NCBI GenBank assembly: GCA_021778575.1
Contig: JAJYCH010000059.1
Coordinates: 1 to 12,273 of the forward strand
Length of the DNA stretch: 12,273 bases
Direction of reading: 5' to 3'
Origin: Planctomycetota bacterium
GTDB taxonomy: Bacteria; Planctomycetota; Planctomycetia; Isosphaerales; Isosphaeraceae
The position numbers were made by a program, and so were the translations under genes. Of this stretch, positions 1 through 5,814 are shown piece after piece (the stretch's first letter is position 1; each line of letters starts with the position of its first letter). The notes below the pieces were generated by a model. The model did no database searches. It had not been told where the DNA came from and was given only the letters and a program-made list of their open reading frames with translations.

Positions 1-885
1 GTCCAGAAGGACCCGAAGAAGGGCGCCGTCTTCGTCGAGGCATCCGGGGGAGAGACGAACGAATCCCGCCTCCGACCCCTCCATCCCCCGGACCCGCTGA
101 TAGAACGTCACGGCCCAGACCGCGTACGCGCCGAGCGCGAACGTCACCGCCGCTTGACCGGCGGTGTTGAACTGGAAGGTCCGCGTTCGCAAGATCGAGA
201 GATAATCCTCCCGGCCCGGTCGATCCGACTTGTGGAGGGTTTTCCCCTCCGAGGCCCCTCGACCCGGGTCGAACATCAGCAGCCCCGCCAGCGCCGCGAA
301 CAGACCGGGCACGCCGACGACCCAGAAGGCATGACGCCAGTCGCCGTGAGACGCGAACCAACCGCCGATCCCCGACCCGATCGCTCCGCCAAGCGGCAAG
401 GCCAGGAAGTAGAGCCCCATCACCCGGCCTCGGAGCCGCGGCGCAAAAAGGTCGGCCAGAAGCGTCGGAGCGATGATTCCATAGCTGGCCTCGCCGATCC
501 CCAGCAAGGCGCGCCAGAAAAACATGCTATTGAAGCTCGATGCGTAGGCGGTCCCGACCGTCGCCACGCTCCAGAGAGCCACACCCCACGCGATCATCCG
601 CCGACGGCTGAATCGGTCTCCGAGCAGGCCGATCAACGGCGAAACCACGGTGTAAACCACCATGAACGATACGCTCAGATAGCCGAACTGCGTGTCATTG
701 AATTGCAGCTCTTGGGAGATCTTCGGCCCTGACGAGAAAAAAACGTAACGATCCACATAGTTCAGCAAGTTCATACTGAACAGTGTCGCCAGAGCAAAAT
801 AGGGGCTTCGGAGGATCGGTGAGACCTGTCGCTCGCGACCCGAGACGAGGGGAGGAACGGAATCACGGGACGACATGAGGCGCAT
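1..885 (-). CDS. Spinster-type MFS transporter, N-terminal part (runs off left edge)
   Basis: This is an inner-membrane major facilitator superfamily carrier; the substrate cannot be told from sequence. 295 codons are visible from the ATG at 885. The first membrane segment carries the spinster-like NLLNYVDRYVF (residues 39-49). The MFS loop 2-3 motif appears as GLLGDRFSRRR (86-96), followed by WSVATV, RALLGIGEASYG (125-136), a RGRVMG loop and a GWFASHGDWRHAFWVVGVPG stretch ending the sixth segment near 203. A hydrophilic central loop (205-235) and a seventh segment (about 245-262) follow. An in-frame TAA at 922-924 limits the start to the ATG at 885 or the one at 876; neither has a strong ribosome binding site. 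Odd: after residue 274 the frame loses hydrophobicity exactly where segment 8 is expected, although it stays open to base 1. The gene is therefore either cut by the window or broken near base 60. Family call firm, integrity uncertain. Confidence 0.85.
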   Translation of the reverse strand, partial: MRLMSSRDSVPPLVSGRERQVSPILRSPYFALATLFSMNLLNYVDRYVFFSSGPKISQELQFNDTQFGYLSVSFMVVYTVVSPLIGLLGDRFSRRRMIAWGVALWSVATVGTAYASSFNSMFFWRALLGIGEASYGIIAPTLLADLFAPRLRGRVMGLYFLALPLGGAIGSGIGGWFASHGDWRHAFWVVGVPGLFAALAGLLMFDPGRGASEGKTLHKSDRPGREDYLSILRTRTFQFNTAGQAAVTFALGAYAVWAVTFYQRVRGMEGSEAGFVRLSPGCLDEDGALLRVLLD

Positions 886-901
886 CTCGACTCGAAGGGC
901 G

Positions 902-921
902 AAGGCCGGGAGAACGGCCTT
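902..921. other. Perfect 7-bp stem-loop in the MFS leader
   Basis: AAGGCCG (902-908) and CGGCCTT (915-921) flank a 6-base loop. On the minus strand the hairpin would lie at or just after the expected transcription start and before the ATG at 885. Read on the plus strand it is followed by TTATA, but there is no plus-strand gene for it to terminate. Confidence 0.4.
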
Positions 922-949
922 TTATACCCTCCGATCGACCCGATGGCGA
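921..949 (-). promoter_or_regulatory. Candidate promoter of the MFS gene
   Basis: On the minus strand a TATAAA (926-921) lies 17 bases downstream of TCGCCA (949-944, 4 of 6 matches to TTGACA). Transcription would start near 914, giving a leader of about 30 bases before the ATG at 885. The -10 is good and the -35 is weak. Confidence 0.35.
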
Positions 950-974
950 GCCCTCGCCGACGGAACGGTCGATC
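933..974. promoter_or_regulatory. Nested inverted repeat over the MFS promoter, operator-like
   Basis: GATCGACC (933-940) pairs perfectly with GGTCGATC (967-974). Inside it GGCGAG (945-950) pairs with CTCGCC (953-958). The inner dyad covers the proposed -35 hexamer of the MFS gene. It could be a repressor site or simply another palindromic repeat; no regulator gene is next to it. Confidence 0.35.
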
Positions 975-1051
975 CGAGATGCCCAGGGTGTCACCGGAAT
1001 TTCTGGGGGTCTCTGGTCGGCTCTGTCCGGGAACTTCCCGACGAAGCCTCT

Positions 1052-1100
1052 CTCTGGAGTGCGAGAGCTTGCTCTCGCTCTGGCGACCGGAGCTTGCTCC
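1052..1100 (+). repeat. Left inner arm of the palindromic element
   Basis: It contains two palindromes in a row: GCGAGAGC-TT-GCTCTCGC (1061-1078) and GGAGC-TT-GCTCC (1089-1100), separated by 10 bases. Its first 28 bases match the right arm at 27 positions in inverted orientation, and the GGAGCTTGCTCC block is identical. Confidence 0.75.
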
Positions 1101-1141
1101 GAGCCGAATGACCTGGCCAAACGGTTTCCCACGAAGACCGT

Positions 1142-1190
1142 GGAGCAAGCTCCCCGAAGCAAAGCGAGAGCAAGCTCTCGCACTCCGGAG
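1142..1190 (-). repeat. Right inner arm of the palindromic element
   Basis: Inverted copy of the left arm, holding GGAGC-AA-GCTCC (1142-1153) and GCGAGAGC-AA-GCTCTCGC (1164-1181) with the same spacing. The two arms can fold on each other into one long hairpin or each into two small ones. A further 5-bp stem, ACGGT (1121-1125) with ACCGT (1137-1141), lies in the centre. Confidence 0.75.
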
Positions 1191-1317
1191 AACCAGTCCG
1201 TCCACAAGCCCCCAGAAAAGCTCGGTACACCCGTTGCCCAATGTTAACGCGAAGCCGCCGCTCTCATCGAGAAATCTCGGTGCCGGAAAGTCGGCTCCGG
1301 TCGACGGGTCGATCGGT

Positions 1318-2475
1318 TCAACGCGCCTTCTTTTCCTTGGCGATCTCGACGTTGATGACGACCAGCAACTCGGTCGCCGTCGGCACGGTTCCCGGAATCC
1401 TCATGTTGAACAAGCCCCCTTTATCCATCAGGATTCCCGGCTGAATTCCTGCCGAGATGATCAAGGTCTGGCCCAGCGGCCACCCTTTGACCGGCTGATT
1501 GAGCCGGGTCTCGGAGACCTCGGGAACGTCAAGGTTCATCTCGGCGGGACCAACCTCGCGCGGCGCCAGTACCTTGACCGGATGGAGCTTGCGGACCTCG
1601 TTGGTCGTCAGCTCGATGGCGGCGTCAAGAGTGTCGCCGTCGTGGCTCAAGAGCGGGCTGAACCGGAGCACGACCCCTTCTTCGAGCTTCTCGATCTTGG
1701 GCTGAAAGCCCATCCCGACGGCCCCTTCGCGCTGAACCCCGCCAGTGAACGCCCTGTCCTCAACCCGGCTGAACTTGAGGGTCTGGCCGTTGAGGACCTC
1801 GACGCTGGTGCTCCCCAGGAGCCGGAACCCTTGCCAGACCTGCATCTGCTGGATGACCAGCTCGGCATCGGCAGCGCCGGTGTACCAGATCTGCTGCCCT
1901 TGCGGACCGCTCCCGACGGGCGTCAACCGCTGATGGACCGCGTACCGCCAGCGCGAGTCGGCCGCGGCGATGAACCGGACGCGAACCGAGAGCAGATTCG
2001 CGTACGAATCGGTGAACTGCTCGACGACCTCGGCCACATATTTGAGGATCTTCGGGCTGTTGTAGGCCCGAAGCTGGGTCTTGCTCGCGCAGAGGACCGC
2101 AACCTTGTCGCCATGCCAGGGGGCCGGCGTGGTTCTCCGGAAAATCCAGTCGATGATGGCCGTCTGCGGGCTGGCTCCGTTATCCATCGCCGTGTACTTG
2201 GCGATCGAGAAGTTTTGCCACTGAAAACCAGCCTGGTTAGGGAAGTTCGCCGGGATCGACTCGGGCGGAGGAGCGGCCGGACCGTCGTCGGGAGCGGTGA
2301 GGTCGGTGTCCTCGGCCAGGTTCCTCGACCGTTTCGGTGGCGACGTATCCTCGTCATCGACCGGACGATTGGTCCGGGCGGTCCGTGTCGTGCCACGACG
2401 AGGACCCGGATCCTGACCAAATAACTTCGCGGGGAACGCGAGCAGCGGGAACAGAAACAGCGAGCGGCGTTTCAT
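1318..2475 (-). CDS. Secreted protein of unknown function with secretin-like C-terminal half
   Basis: The 385-residue product has a basic-hydrophobic signal peptide (MKRRSLFLFPLLAFPAKLFG, residues 1-20) and probably acts in the periplasm or cell envelope. Residues 22-80 are low-complexity, rich in Pro, Asp, Arg and Thr. From about 90 a folded part follows: a stretch with IIDWIFRRTTP and ILKYVAEVVEQF (143-154), then VRVRFIA (165-170). The tail has EEGVVLRFSPLLSHDGDTL (265-283) and SETRLNQPVKGWPLGQTLII (321-340). These resemble the beta-strand pattern and the ETR.N.PV...GQTL motif of GspD/PilQ secretin domains, but no N0/N1 modules or full barrel are seen. The start at 2475 is chosen over the in-frame ATG at 2523 because AAGGAGG sits 8 bases upstream and a signal peptide follows. 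It appears monocistronic, with a candidate promoter at 2536-2564. Function unknown; the secretin likeness is tentative. Confidence 0.75.
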   Translation of the reverse strand: MKRRSLFLFPLLAFPAKLFGQDPGPRRGTTRTARTNRPVDDEDTSPPKRSRNLAEDTDLTAPDDGPAAPPPESIPANFPNQAGFQWQNFSIAKYTAMDNGASPQTAIIDWIFRRTTPAPWHGDKVAVLCASKTQLRAYNSPKILKYVAEVVEQFTDSYANLLSVRVRFIAAADSRWRYAVHQRLTPVGSGPQGQQIWYTGAADAELVIQQMQVWQGFRLLGSTSVEVLNGQTLKFSRVEDRAFTGGVQREGAVGMGFQPKIEKLEEGVVLRFSPLLSHDGDTLDAAIELTTNEVRKLHPVKVLAPREVGPAEMNLDVPEVSETRLNQPVKGWPLGQTLIISAGIQPGILMDKGGLFNMRIPGTVPTATELLVVINVEIAKEKKAR

Positions 2476-2483
2476 GCCAGTGG

Positions 2484-2490
2484 CCTCCTT
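2484..2490 (-). promoter_or_regulatory. Ribosome binding site that fixes the start at 2475
   Basis: AAGGAGG on the minus strand, 8 bases before the ATG at 2475. It is one of the strongest Shine-Dalgarno matches in the window and rules out the upstream in-frame ATG at 2523. Confidence 0.8.
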
Positions 2491-2535
2491 GCCGGTCTGG
2501 CGGTGCAAATCCATCACACCCATTGATGCCGCGAA

Positions 2536-2564
2536 TTCTTAGCAGACCACCGATTTTTCCTCAA
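2536..2564 (-). promoter_or_regulatory. Candidate promoter of the secreted protein gene
   Basis: TTGAGG (2564-2559) and TAAGAA (2541-2536) are 17 bases apart on the minus strand. The -10 context CTAAGAAT resembles the CTAGGATG at the plsX promoter. The leader to the ATG at 2475 would be about 55 bases. Confidence 0.4.
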
Positions 2565-2569
2565 GCCCA

Positions 2570-2587
2570 ACTCGGTGATGACCGAGT
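2570..2587. other. Perfect 7-bp stem-loop upstream of the secreted protein gene
   Basis: ACTCGGT (2570-2576) pairs with ACCGAGT (2581-2587) around a 4-base loop. It lies just upstream of the proposed -35. No T-tract follows on either strand, so a rho-independent terminator is unlikely; it might be an operator or the 3' end of the moeB transcript. Confidence 0.35.
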
Positions 2588-2639
2588 GACGACTGGTGTA
2601 TCTCTCAATTTGGATACAGGCCCTCTGACGAATCACTCG

Positions 2640-2689
2640 TTCCTACGCTCTGCGTAGGAATGCCGCATTCAACGCTCCGCGTAGGCATT
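2640..2689. repeat. REP-like palindromic repeat, two tandem degenerate units
   Basis: Unit 1 is a perfect 9-bp hairpin, TTCCTACGC (2640-2648), loop TCT, GCGTAGGAA (2652-2660). Unit 2 begins 27 bases after unit 1 and repeats ACGCTC(T/C)GCGTAGG; its ACGC (2672-2675) and GCGT (2679-2682) pair, enclosed by AATGCC (2659-2664) with GGCATT (2684-2689). The TTCC-ACGCTCTGCGT-GGAA layout matches, from memory, a palindromic repeat common in environmental bacterial genomes. It lies downstream of moeB, where it could stabilise or end the transcript. Confidence 0.6.
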
Positions 2690-2716
2690 TCCGCTTCGGC
2701 AATGGTGTCCGACAGA

Positions 2717-2732
2717 GGACGCGGGCGCGTCC
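2717..2732. repeat. GC-rich palindrome between moeB and the repeat
   Basis: GGACGCG (2717-2723) and CGCGTCC (2726-2732) are perfectly complementary around GG. It lies about 55 bases past the moeB stop on the minus strand. It has no U-tract, so intrinsic termination is doubtful; it may belong to the neighbouring repeat. Confidence 0.4.
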
Positions 2733-2785
2733 CGGACGGGATTCCCTCGGAGGACCGTGGGAACCAGATTTCCAGCCTTCATGCC

Positions 2786-3982
2786 TCAATAACTCGGCAA
2801 GCTCGGATCGACATCCTTGATCCAGGCGAGAATCCCCCCCTTGAGGTTCGAAAGGCGGTCGAAACCGGCTTCCTTCATCAAGGCAATCGCCTTGGCGCTC
2901 CGCATCCCGCTCTTGCAATGAACGACCATCGGCACGGATTGATCAAGCTCGCCCAGCCGCTTCGGCAACTCGGGAAGTGGGATCACGGTGGAACCGCTGA
3001 TCCGGCAGATTTCGATTTCCTCGGGGTTCCGGACGTCGAGGATAAACGGTCGATCGCCCCGATCGATCCGGGCCTTGAGTTCCAGAGGGGTGATCTCGGC
3101 GTCGCCAGGCCCGGTCGATTCGGGAACTGTCTCGACCCCTCGGACTCCGCAGAACTCCTGGTAATCGATCAGGCTGGTGATCGTCGGATTCGGTCCGCAG
3201 ATCGGGCATTTGGGGTTCTTGCGGACCTTCATCTCGCGGAAGCTCATGTCGAGCGCGTCGTAGAGCATCAACCGGCCGATCAACGGCTTGCCGACGCCGA
3301 GGATCAGCTTGACGGTCTCGGTCGCCTGGATCACGCCGATCACTCCGGGCAAGATCCCCAGGACGCCCCCTTCGGCGCAGTTCGGCACCAGGTCGGGCGG
3401 CGGCGGTTCGGGATAAAGGCAGCGGTAGCACGGCCCGTGCGGCGGAAAGAAGACCGACGCCTGACCGTCGAACCGGAAGATCGACCCGTAGACGTTCGGC
3501 TTGCCCAGCAGGACGCAGGCGTCGTTGACCAGATACCGGGTCGGGAAATTATCGGTCCCGTCGACGATGACGTCGAAGTCGGCAAAGATTTCGAGGGCGT
3601 TCTCGCTGGTGATCGGATATTCGAACCGGCGAACGACGAGGTCGGGATTGAGCGCCTGGAGCTTTTCCTGGGCGCTATCGATCTTGGGTCGGCCGACGTC
3701 GGGCGTGGCGTGGATGATCTGACGCTGGAGGTTCGAGACGTCAACAACGTCGAAATCGACGAGGCCGATCGTGCCGACCCCCGCCGCGGCTAGGTAGAGA
3801 GCCAGCGGGGAGCCGAGCCCACCAGCTCCGATGCAGAGCACCCGCGACGCCTTGAGCCTCGACTGCCCGGTCATGGCCACTTCGGGCATGATCAGGTGTC
3901 GAGCGTAGCGCTGGATCTCGGCGGAGGAGAGCGGGCTGGCGGCGGCCCGATCGCCGATCAGGTCGAAAGGAAGCGAGGTCAT
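2786..3982 (-). CDS. moeB: Molybdopterin-synthase adenylyltransferase with C-terminal rhodanese domain (MoeB/MoeZ type)
   Basis: This cytoplasmic E1-like enzyme uses ATP to adenylate the C-terminal Gly-Gly of a small sulfur-carrier protein (MoaD or ThiS type). The rhodanese domain then supplies persulfide sulfur for molybdopterin, thiamine or similar pathways. Of 398 residues, 20-275 form the ThiF/MoeB domain: GAGGLGSP ATP loop (52-59), DFDVVDVSNLQRQ (76-88), Lys100, DGTDNF (141-146), a Cys-x-x-Cys pair at 185/188 and another at 259/262 that would bind zinc, and NCAEGGVLGILPG (201-213). Residues about 296-398 form the rhodanese domain with active-site loop CKSGMRS (Cys356), ending in the usual GGILAW...DP.LP.Y. 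The length is normal for the fused form. The start lacks a clear ribosome binding site. It lies 45 bases behind fabF and is probably read with the fatty-acid genes. MoeB and ThiF cannot be told apart here because no carrier protein is nearby. Confidence 0.93.
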   Translation of the reverse strand: MTSLPFDLIGDRAAASPLSSAEIQRYARHLIMPEVAMTGQSRLKASRVLCIGAGGLGSPLALYLAAAGVGTIGLVDFDVVDVSNLQRQIIHATPDVGRPKIDSAQEKLQALNPDLVVRRFEYPITSENALEIFADFDVIVDGTDNFPTRYLVNDACVLLGKPNVYGSIFRFDGQASVFFPPHGPCYRCLYPEPPPPDLVPNCAEGGVLGILPGVIGVIQATETVKLILGVGKPLIGRLMLYDALDMSFREMKVRKNPKCPICGPNPTITSLIDYQEFCGVRGVETVPESTGPGDAEITPLELKARIDRGDRPFILDVRNPEEIEICRISGSTVIPLPELPKRLGELDQSVPMVVHCKSGMRSAKAIALMKEAGFDRLSNLKGGILAWIKDVDPSLPSY

Positions 3983-4013
3983 CGGTGCGATTCCGGGAGT
4001 CGGTAAGTCAGTC

Positions 4014-4029
4014 GATCGATCGATCGATC
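4014..4029. repeat. (GATC)4 simple repeat overlapping the fabF stop
   Basis: Four tandem GATC units run into the TGA stop of fabF (4030-4028). They lie in the 45-base spacer before moeB. Slippage would change the last fabF codons or the spacer length. Confidence 0.85.
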
Positions 4030-5278
4030 AGCGGGACGCGCCGCGATACCGGCCAATCAGCAGGCTCGCGTTATGCCCGCCGAAGCCGAAGCTATTCGAC
4101 ATGACATGATTGACGTGAGCCTTCCGGGCGACGTTGGGAATGTAGTCGAGGTCGCACTCGGGATCGGGATTATCCAGGTTGATGGTCGGCGGGAGAACAT
4201 CGTCGCGAAGCGCCAGGGCGCAGGCCACCAGTTCGACACCGCCCGAGGCCCCGAGCAGATGCCCGAGCTGGCTCTTGGTGCTTGAGACCTGAAGCTTCTT
4301 GGCCAGAGGACCGAAGACCGACTTGATCGCCTTGGTCTCGGCCAGATCACCGAGACCGGTGCTCGTGCCGTGCATGTTGATGTAATCGATGGCGTCGGTC
4401 GGGCAGCGGGCGTCGGCCAGGCAAAGCTCCATCGACCGTTTGGCGCCACGGCCTTCCTCGTCGGGAGCGGTGATGTGTGTCCCGTCGGACGACATCCCGT
4501 AACCGAGAATCTCGGCGTAGATCCGGGCGCCGCGGGCGACGGCGACTTCCTCGGCCTCGATGATCAGGATTCCCGCCCCTTCGGCAAGGACAAATCCGTC
4601 GCGGTCGCGATCGAACGGCCGGCTGGCCCGAGGCGGGTCGTCGTTCCGGGTCGAGAGGGCTCTCATGGCCGCGAAGCCGCCCAGGCCCATCCGGGTGATG
4701 GCTGCCTCGCTCCCGCCGGTGACCATGATATCGGCCAGACCGGTCTGGATATGCTTGAAGGCATCGCCGATGGCGTTGTTCGACGACGCGCAGGCCGTCG
4801 CCACGGCGGAGTTGATCCCTTTCAGGCCGTAGTAGATCGAGACCTGGCCGCTGCCGGCGTTGACCATCAGCTTGGGGATCGTGAACGGGCTGATCCGCGA
4901 CGGTCCCTTGGTGAGCATGGTCTCGTGCTGGGTCTCGAACTCATTGAGCCCGCCGATCCCCGACCCGATCAAGACACCGCAGCGTTCGGGCGGATAGGCG
5001 GCGAAGTCGATTCCCGAATCCGTCACGGCCGAAATGCTGGCGGCCAGGGCGAATTGCGCAAATCGATCGAGCCGCCGGGCTTCCTTGACACCGAACCGGG
5101 CGTCGCCGTCCCAGCCGTGGACCTGGCCGCCGAAGTGGACCTTGAAATGGGTCGTATCGAAAAGATCCAGGTTCGCGACACCACTCCGGCCCTCGACCAG
5201 GCCCGACCAGAACTGGTCGAGCGTGTCGCCGAGGGCCGTGACGACGCCCAGACCCGTGATGACGACTCGGCGTGGCAT
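4028..5278 (-). CDS. fabF: 3-oxoacyl-[acyl-carrier-protein] synthase II
   Basis: This cytoplasmic type II fatty-acid synthase enzyme condenses malonyl-ACP with a growing acyl-ACP, losing CO2 and lengthening the chain by two carbons. The 416-residue protein is full length. It has the thiolase-fold start RRVVITGLGVVTALG and the catalytic Cys163 in TACASS, His303 in NMHGTSTGLGD, Lys335 and His340 in STKSQLGHLLGASG. These fall at the same numbers as in the E. coli enzyme. GFGGHNAS near the end is also typical. The ATG at 5278 shares its A with the acpP TAA stop (TAATG), so translation is probably coupled to acpP. GAGGA about 12 bases upstream is a weak ribosome binding site. The Cys-His-His triad separates it from FabH (Cys-His-Asn). 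Confidence 0.97.
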   Translation of the reverse strand: MPRRVVITGLGVVTALGDTLDQFWSGLVEGRSGVANLDLFDTTHFKVHFGGQVHGWDGDARFGVKEARRLDRFAQFALAASISAVTDSGIDFAAYPPERCGVLIGSGIGGLNEFETQHETMLTKGPSRISPFTIPKLMVNAGSGQVSIYYGLKGINSAVATACASSNNAIGDAFKHIQTGLADIMVTGGSEAAITRMGLGGFAAMRALSTRNDDPPRASRPFDRDRDGFVLAEGAGILIIEAEEVAVARGARIYAEILGYGMSSDGTHITAPDEEGRGAKRSMELCLADARCPTDAIDYINMHGTSTGLGDLAETKAIKSVFGPLAKKLQVSSTKSQLGHLLGASGGVELVACALALRDDVLPPTINLDNPDPECDLDYIPNVARKAHVNHVMSNSFGFGGHNASLLIGRYRGASR

Positions 5279-5511
5279 TACTTGCTATGTTCCTCAATGT
5301 AATTGATGGCCTGACCGACCGTCTGGATCTTCTCGGCCTCTTCGTCAGGAATGGTAATGTCGAACTCTTCCTCGAATTCCATGACGAGCTCGACCGTGTC
5401 GAGCGAGTCGGCCCCGAGGTCGTTGACGAAGGAGGTGTCGCGAGTCACCTGGTCCTTGGCCACACCCATCTGCTCGCTGACGATCTCGATCACGCGTTCT
5501 TCCACAGACAC
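5278..5511 (-). CDS. acpP: Acyl carrier protein
   Basis: This is the small acidic carrier that holds the growing acyl chain on a 4'-phosphopantetheine arm. At 77 residues it is normal in size. The attachment site is Ser36 in the GADSLD motif, followed by the acidic recognition helix ([14 protein letters not shown]) and [18 protein letters not shown]. The start is a GTG at 5511, chosen because AGGAGG lies 7 bases upstream and the N-terminus (MSVEERV) matches the family; a second in-frame GTG two codons on is less well placed. The gene overlaps fabF by one base. Upstream, 303 bases of non-coding DNA separate it from fabG, so it may have its own promoter, fitting the high ACP level cells need. 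No transfer signs. Confidence 0.97.
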   Translation of the reverse strand: MSVEERVIEIVSEQMGVAKDQVTRDTSFVNDLGADSLDTVELVMEFEEEFDITIPDEEAEKIQTVGQAINYIEEHSK

Positions 5512-5518
5512 GGGCGAA

Positions 5519-5524
5519 CCTCCT
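5519..5524 (-). promoter_or_regulatory. Ribosome binding site for acpP (GTG start)
   Basis: AGGAGG on the minus strand, 7 bases before the GTG at 5511. It decides the start for a gene without an ATG. Confidence 0.8.
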
Positions 5525-5551
5525 CACACGAGCCTCGGCGAAACCCGGTTT

Positions 5552-5568
5552 CCCCTGAAAATCAGGGG
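5552..5568 (-). promoter_or_regulatory. Stem-loop in the acpP 5' leader
   Basis: CCCCTGA (5552-5558) and TCAGGGG (5562-5568) form a perfect 7-bp stem with a 3-base loop. It ends about 28 bases before the acpP ribosome binding site in the transcript. Protection of the mRNA 5' end or a small regulatory role is possible. Confidence 0.4.
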
Positions 5569-5814
5569 GTTGATCCCGGTGATTGTCGTCGCGAGATCCC
5601 GCGTCGGCATTGTCGATCAGGCCAAAATTACGGAAGCGAGCGTCAGCCCGAGCCGACGACGCCATGGCGTCTCACTGAAATTCTTGGTTCGGACAATCGG
5701 CCCCCGAGCATTAACCCAAGTGCCGATCAGCCACCACGAAGCGGTCAACTTATCACTCCGGAGCCGAATTGTCTACCGATTCCCCGCCAGAACCCCCGGC
5801 TTGTCGAGCTACCC

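Larger units (their letters stand above)
980..1240. repeat. MITE/BIME-like palindromic intergenic element
   Basis: This element fills most of the 432-base gap between the secreted protein gene and the MFS gene. Outer ends: 986-1009 and the reverse complement of 1209-1232 agree at 18 of 24 positions, sharing GGGTGT at the tip and TTTTCTGGGGG-like inner bases. Inner arms: 1052-1100 and 1142-1190 are 49-nt near-copies in inverted orientation around a 41-nt centre. The hexamer TGCCCA occurs directly repeated just outside the ends (980-985 and 1235-1240), as a target duplication would look, with a 2-base offset on the right. No transposase is encoded, so if mobile it would be moved in trans. The short open frames inside (RELALA-type peptides) are by-products of the palindromes. 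Confidence 0.6.
5512..5814 (-). other. 303-base non-coding leader of acpP
   Basis: No gene with convincing codon use lies here; a minus-strand frame from 5665 overlaps acpP out of frame and is a shadow. It is unusually long for a gap inside a fatty-acid operon. Besides the ribosome binding site and the hairpin at 5552-5568, TAGACA followed 15 bases later by GATAAG (about 5779-5753) is a poor promoter candidate. GACAATTCGG (about 5776-5767) and CCGATTGTC (about 5702-5694) are near-complementary. Confidence 0.5.

Noticed and set aside
1052..1190. CRISPR array
   Set aside because: The repeats are only two, in inverted orientation and with internal palindromes; there are no regular spacers and no cas genes.
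771..1241. Small frames over the palindromic element encoding RELALA-like peptides
   Set aside because: They occur on both strands and in several frames, as expected when a palindromic repeat is translated; none has a plausible start signal.
943..2424. Plus-strand open frame of 493 codons opposite the secreted protein gene
   Set aside because: It is antisense to a gene with a strong ribosome binding site and signal peptide, and also runs through the palindromic element. Long antisense frames are expected at this GC content.
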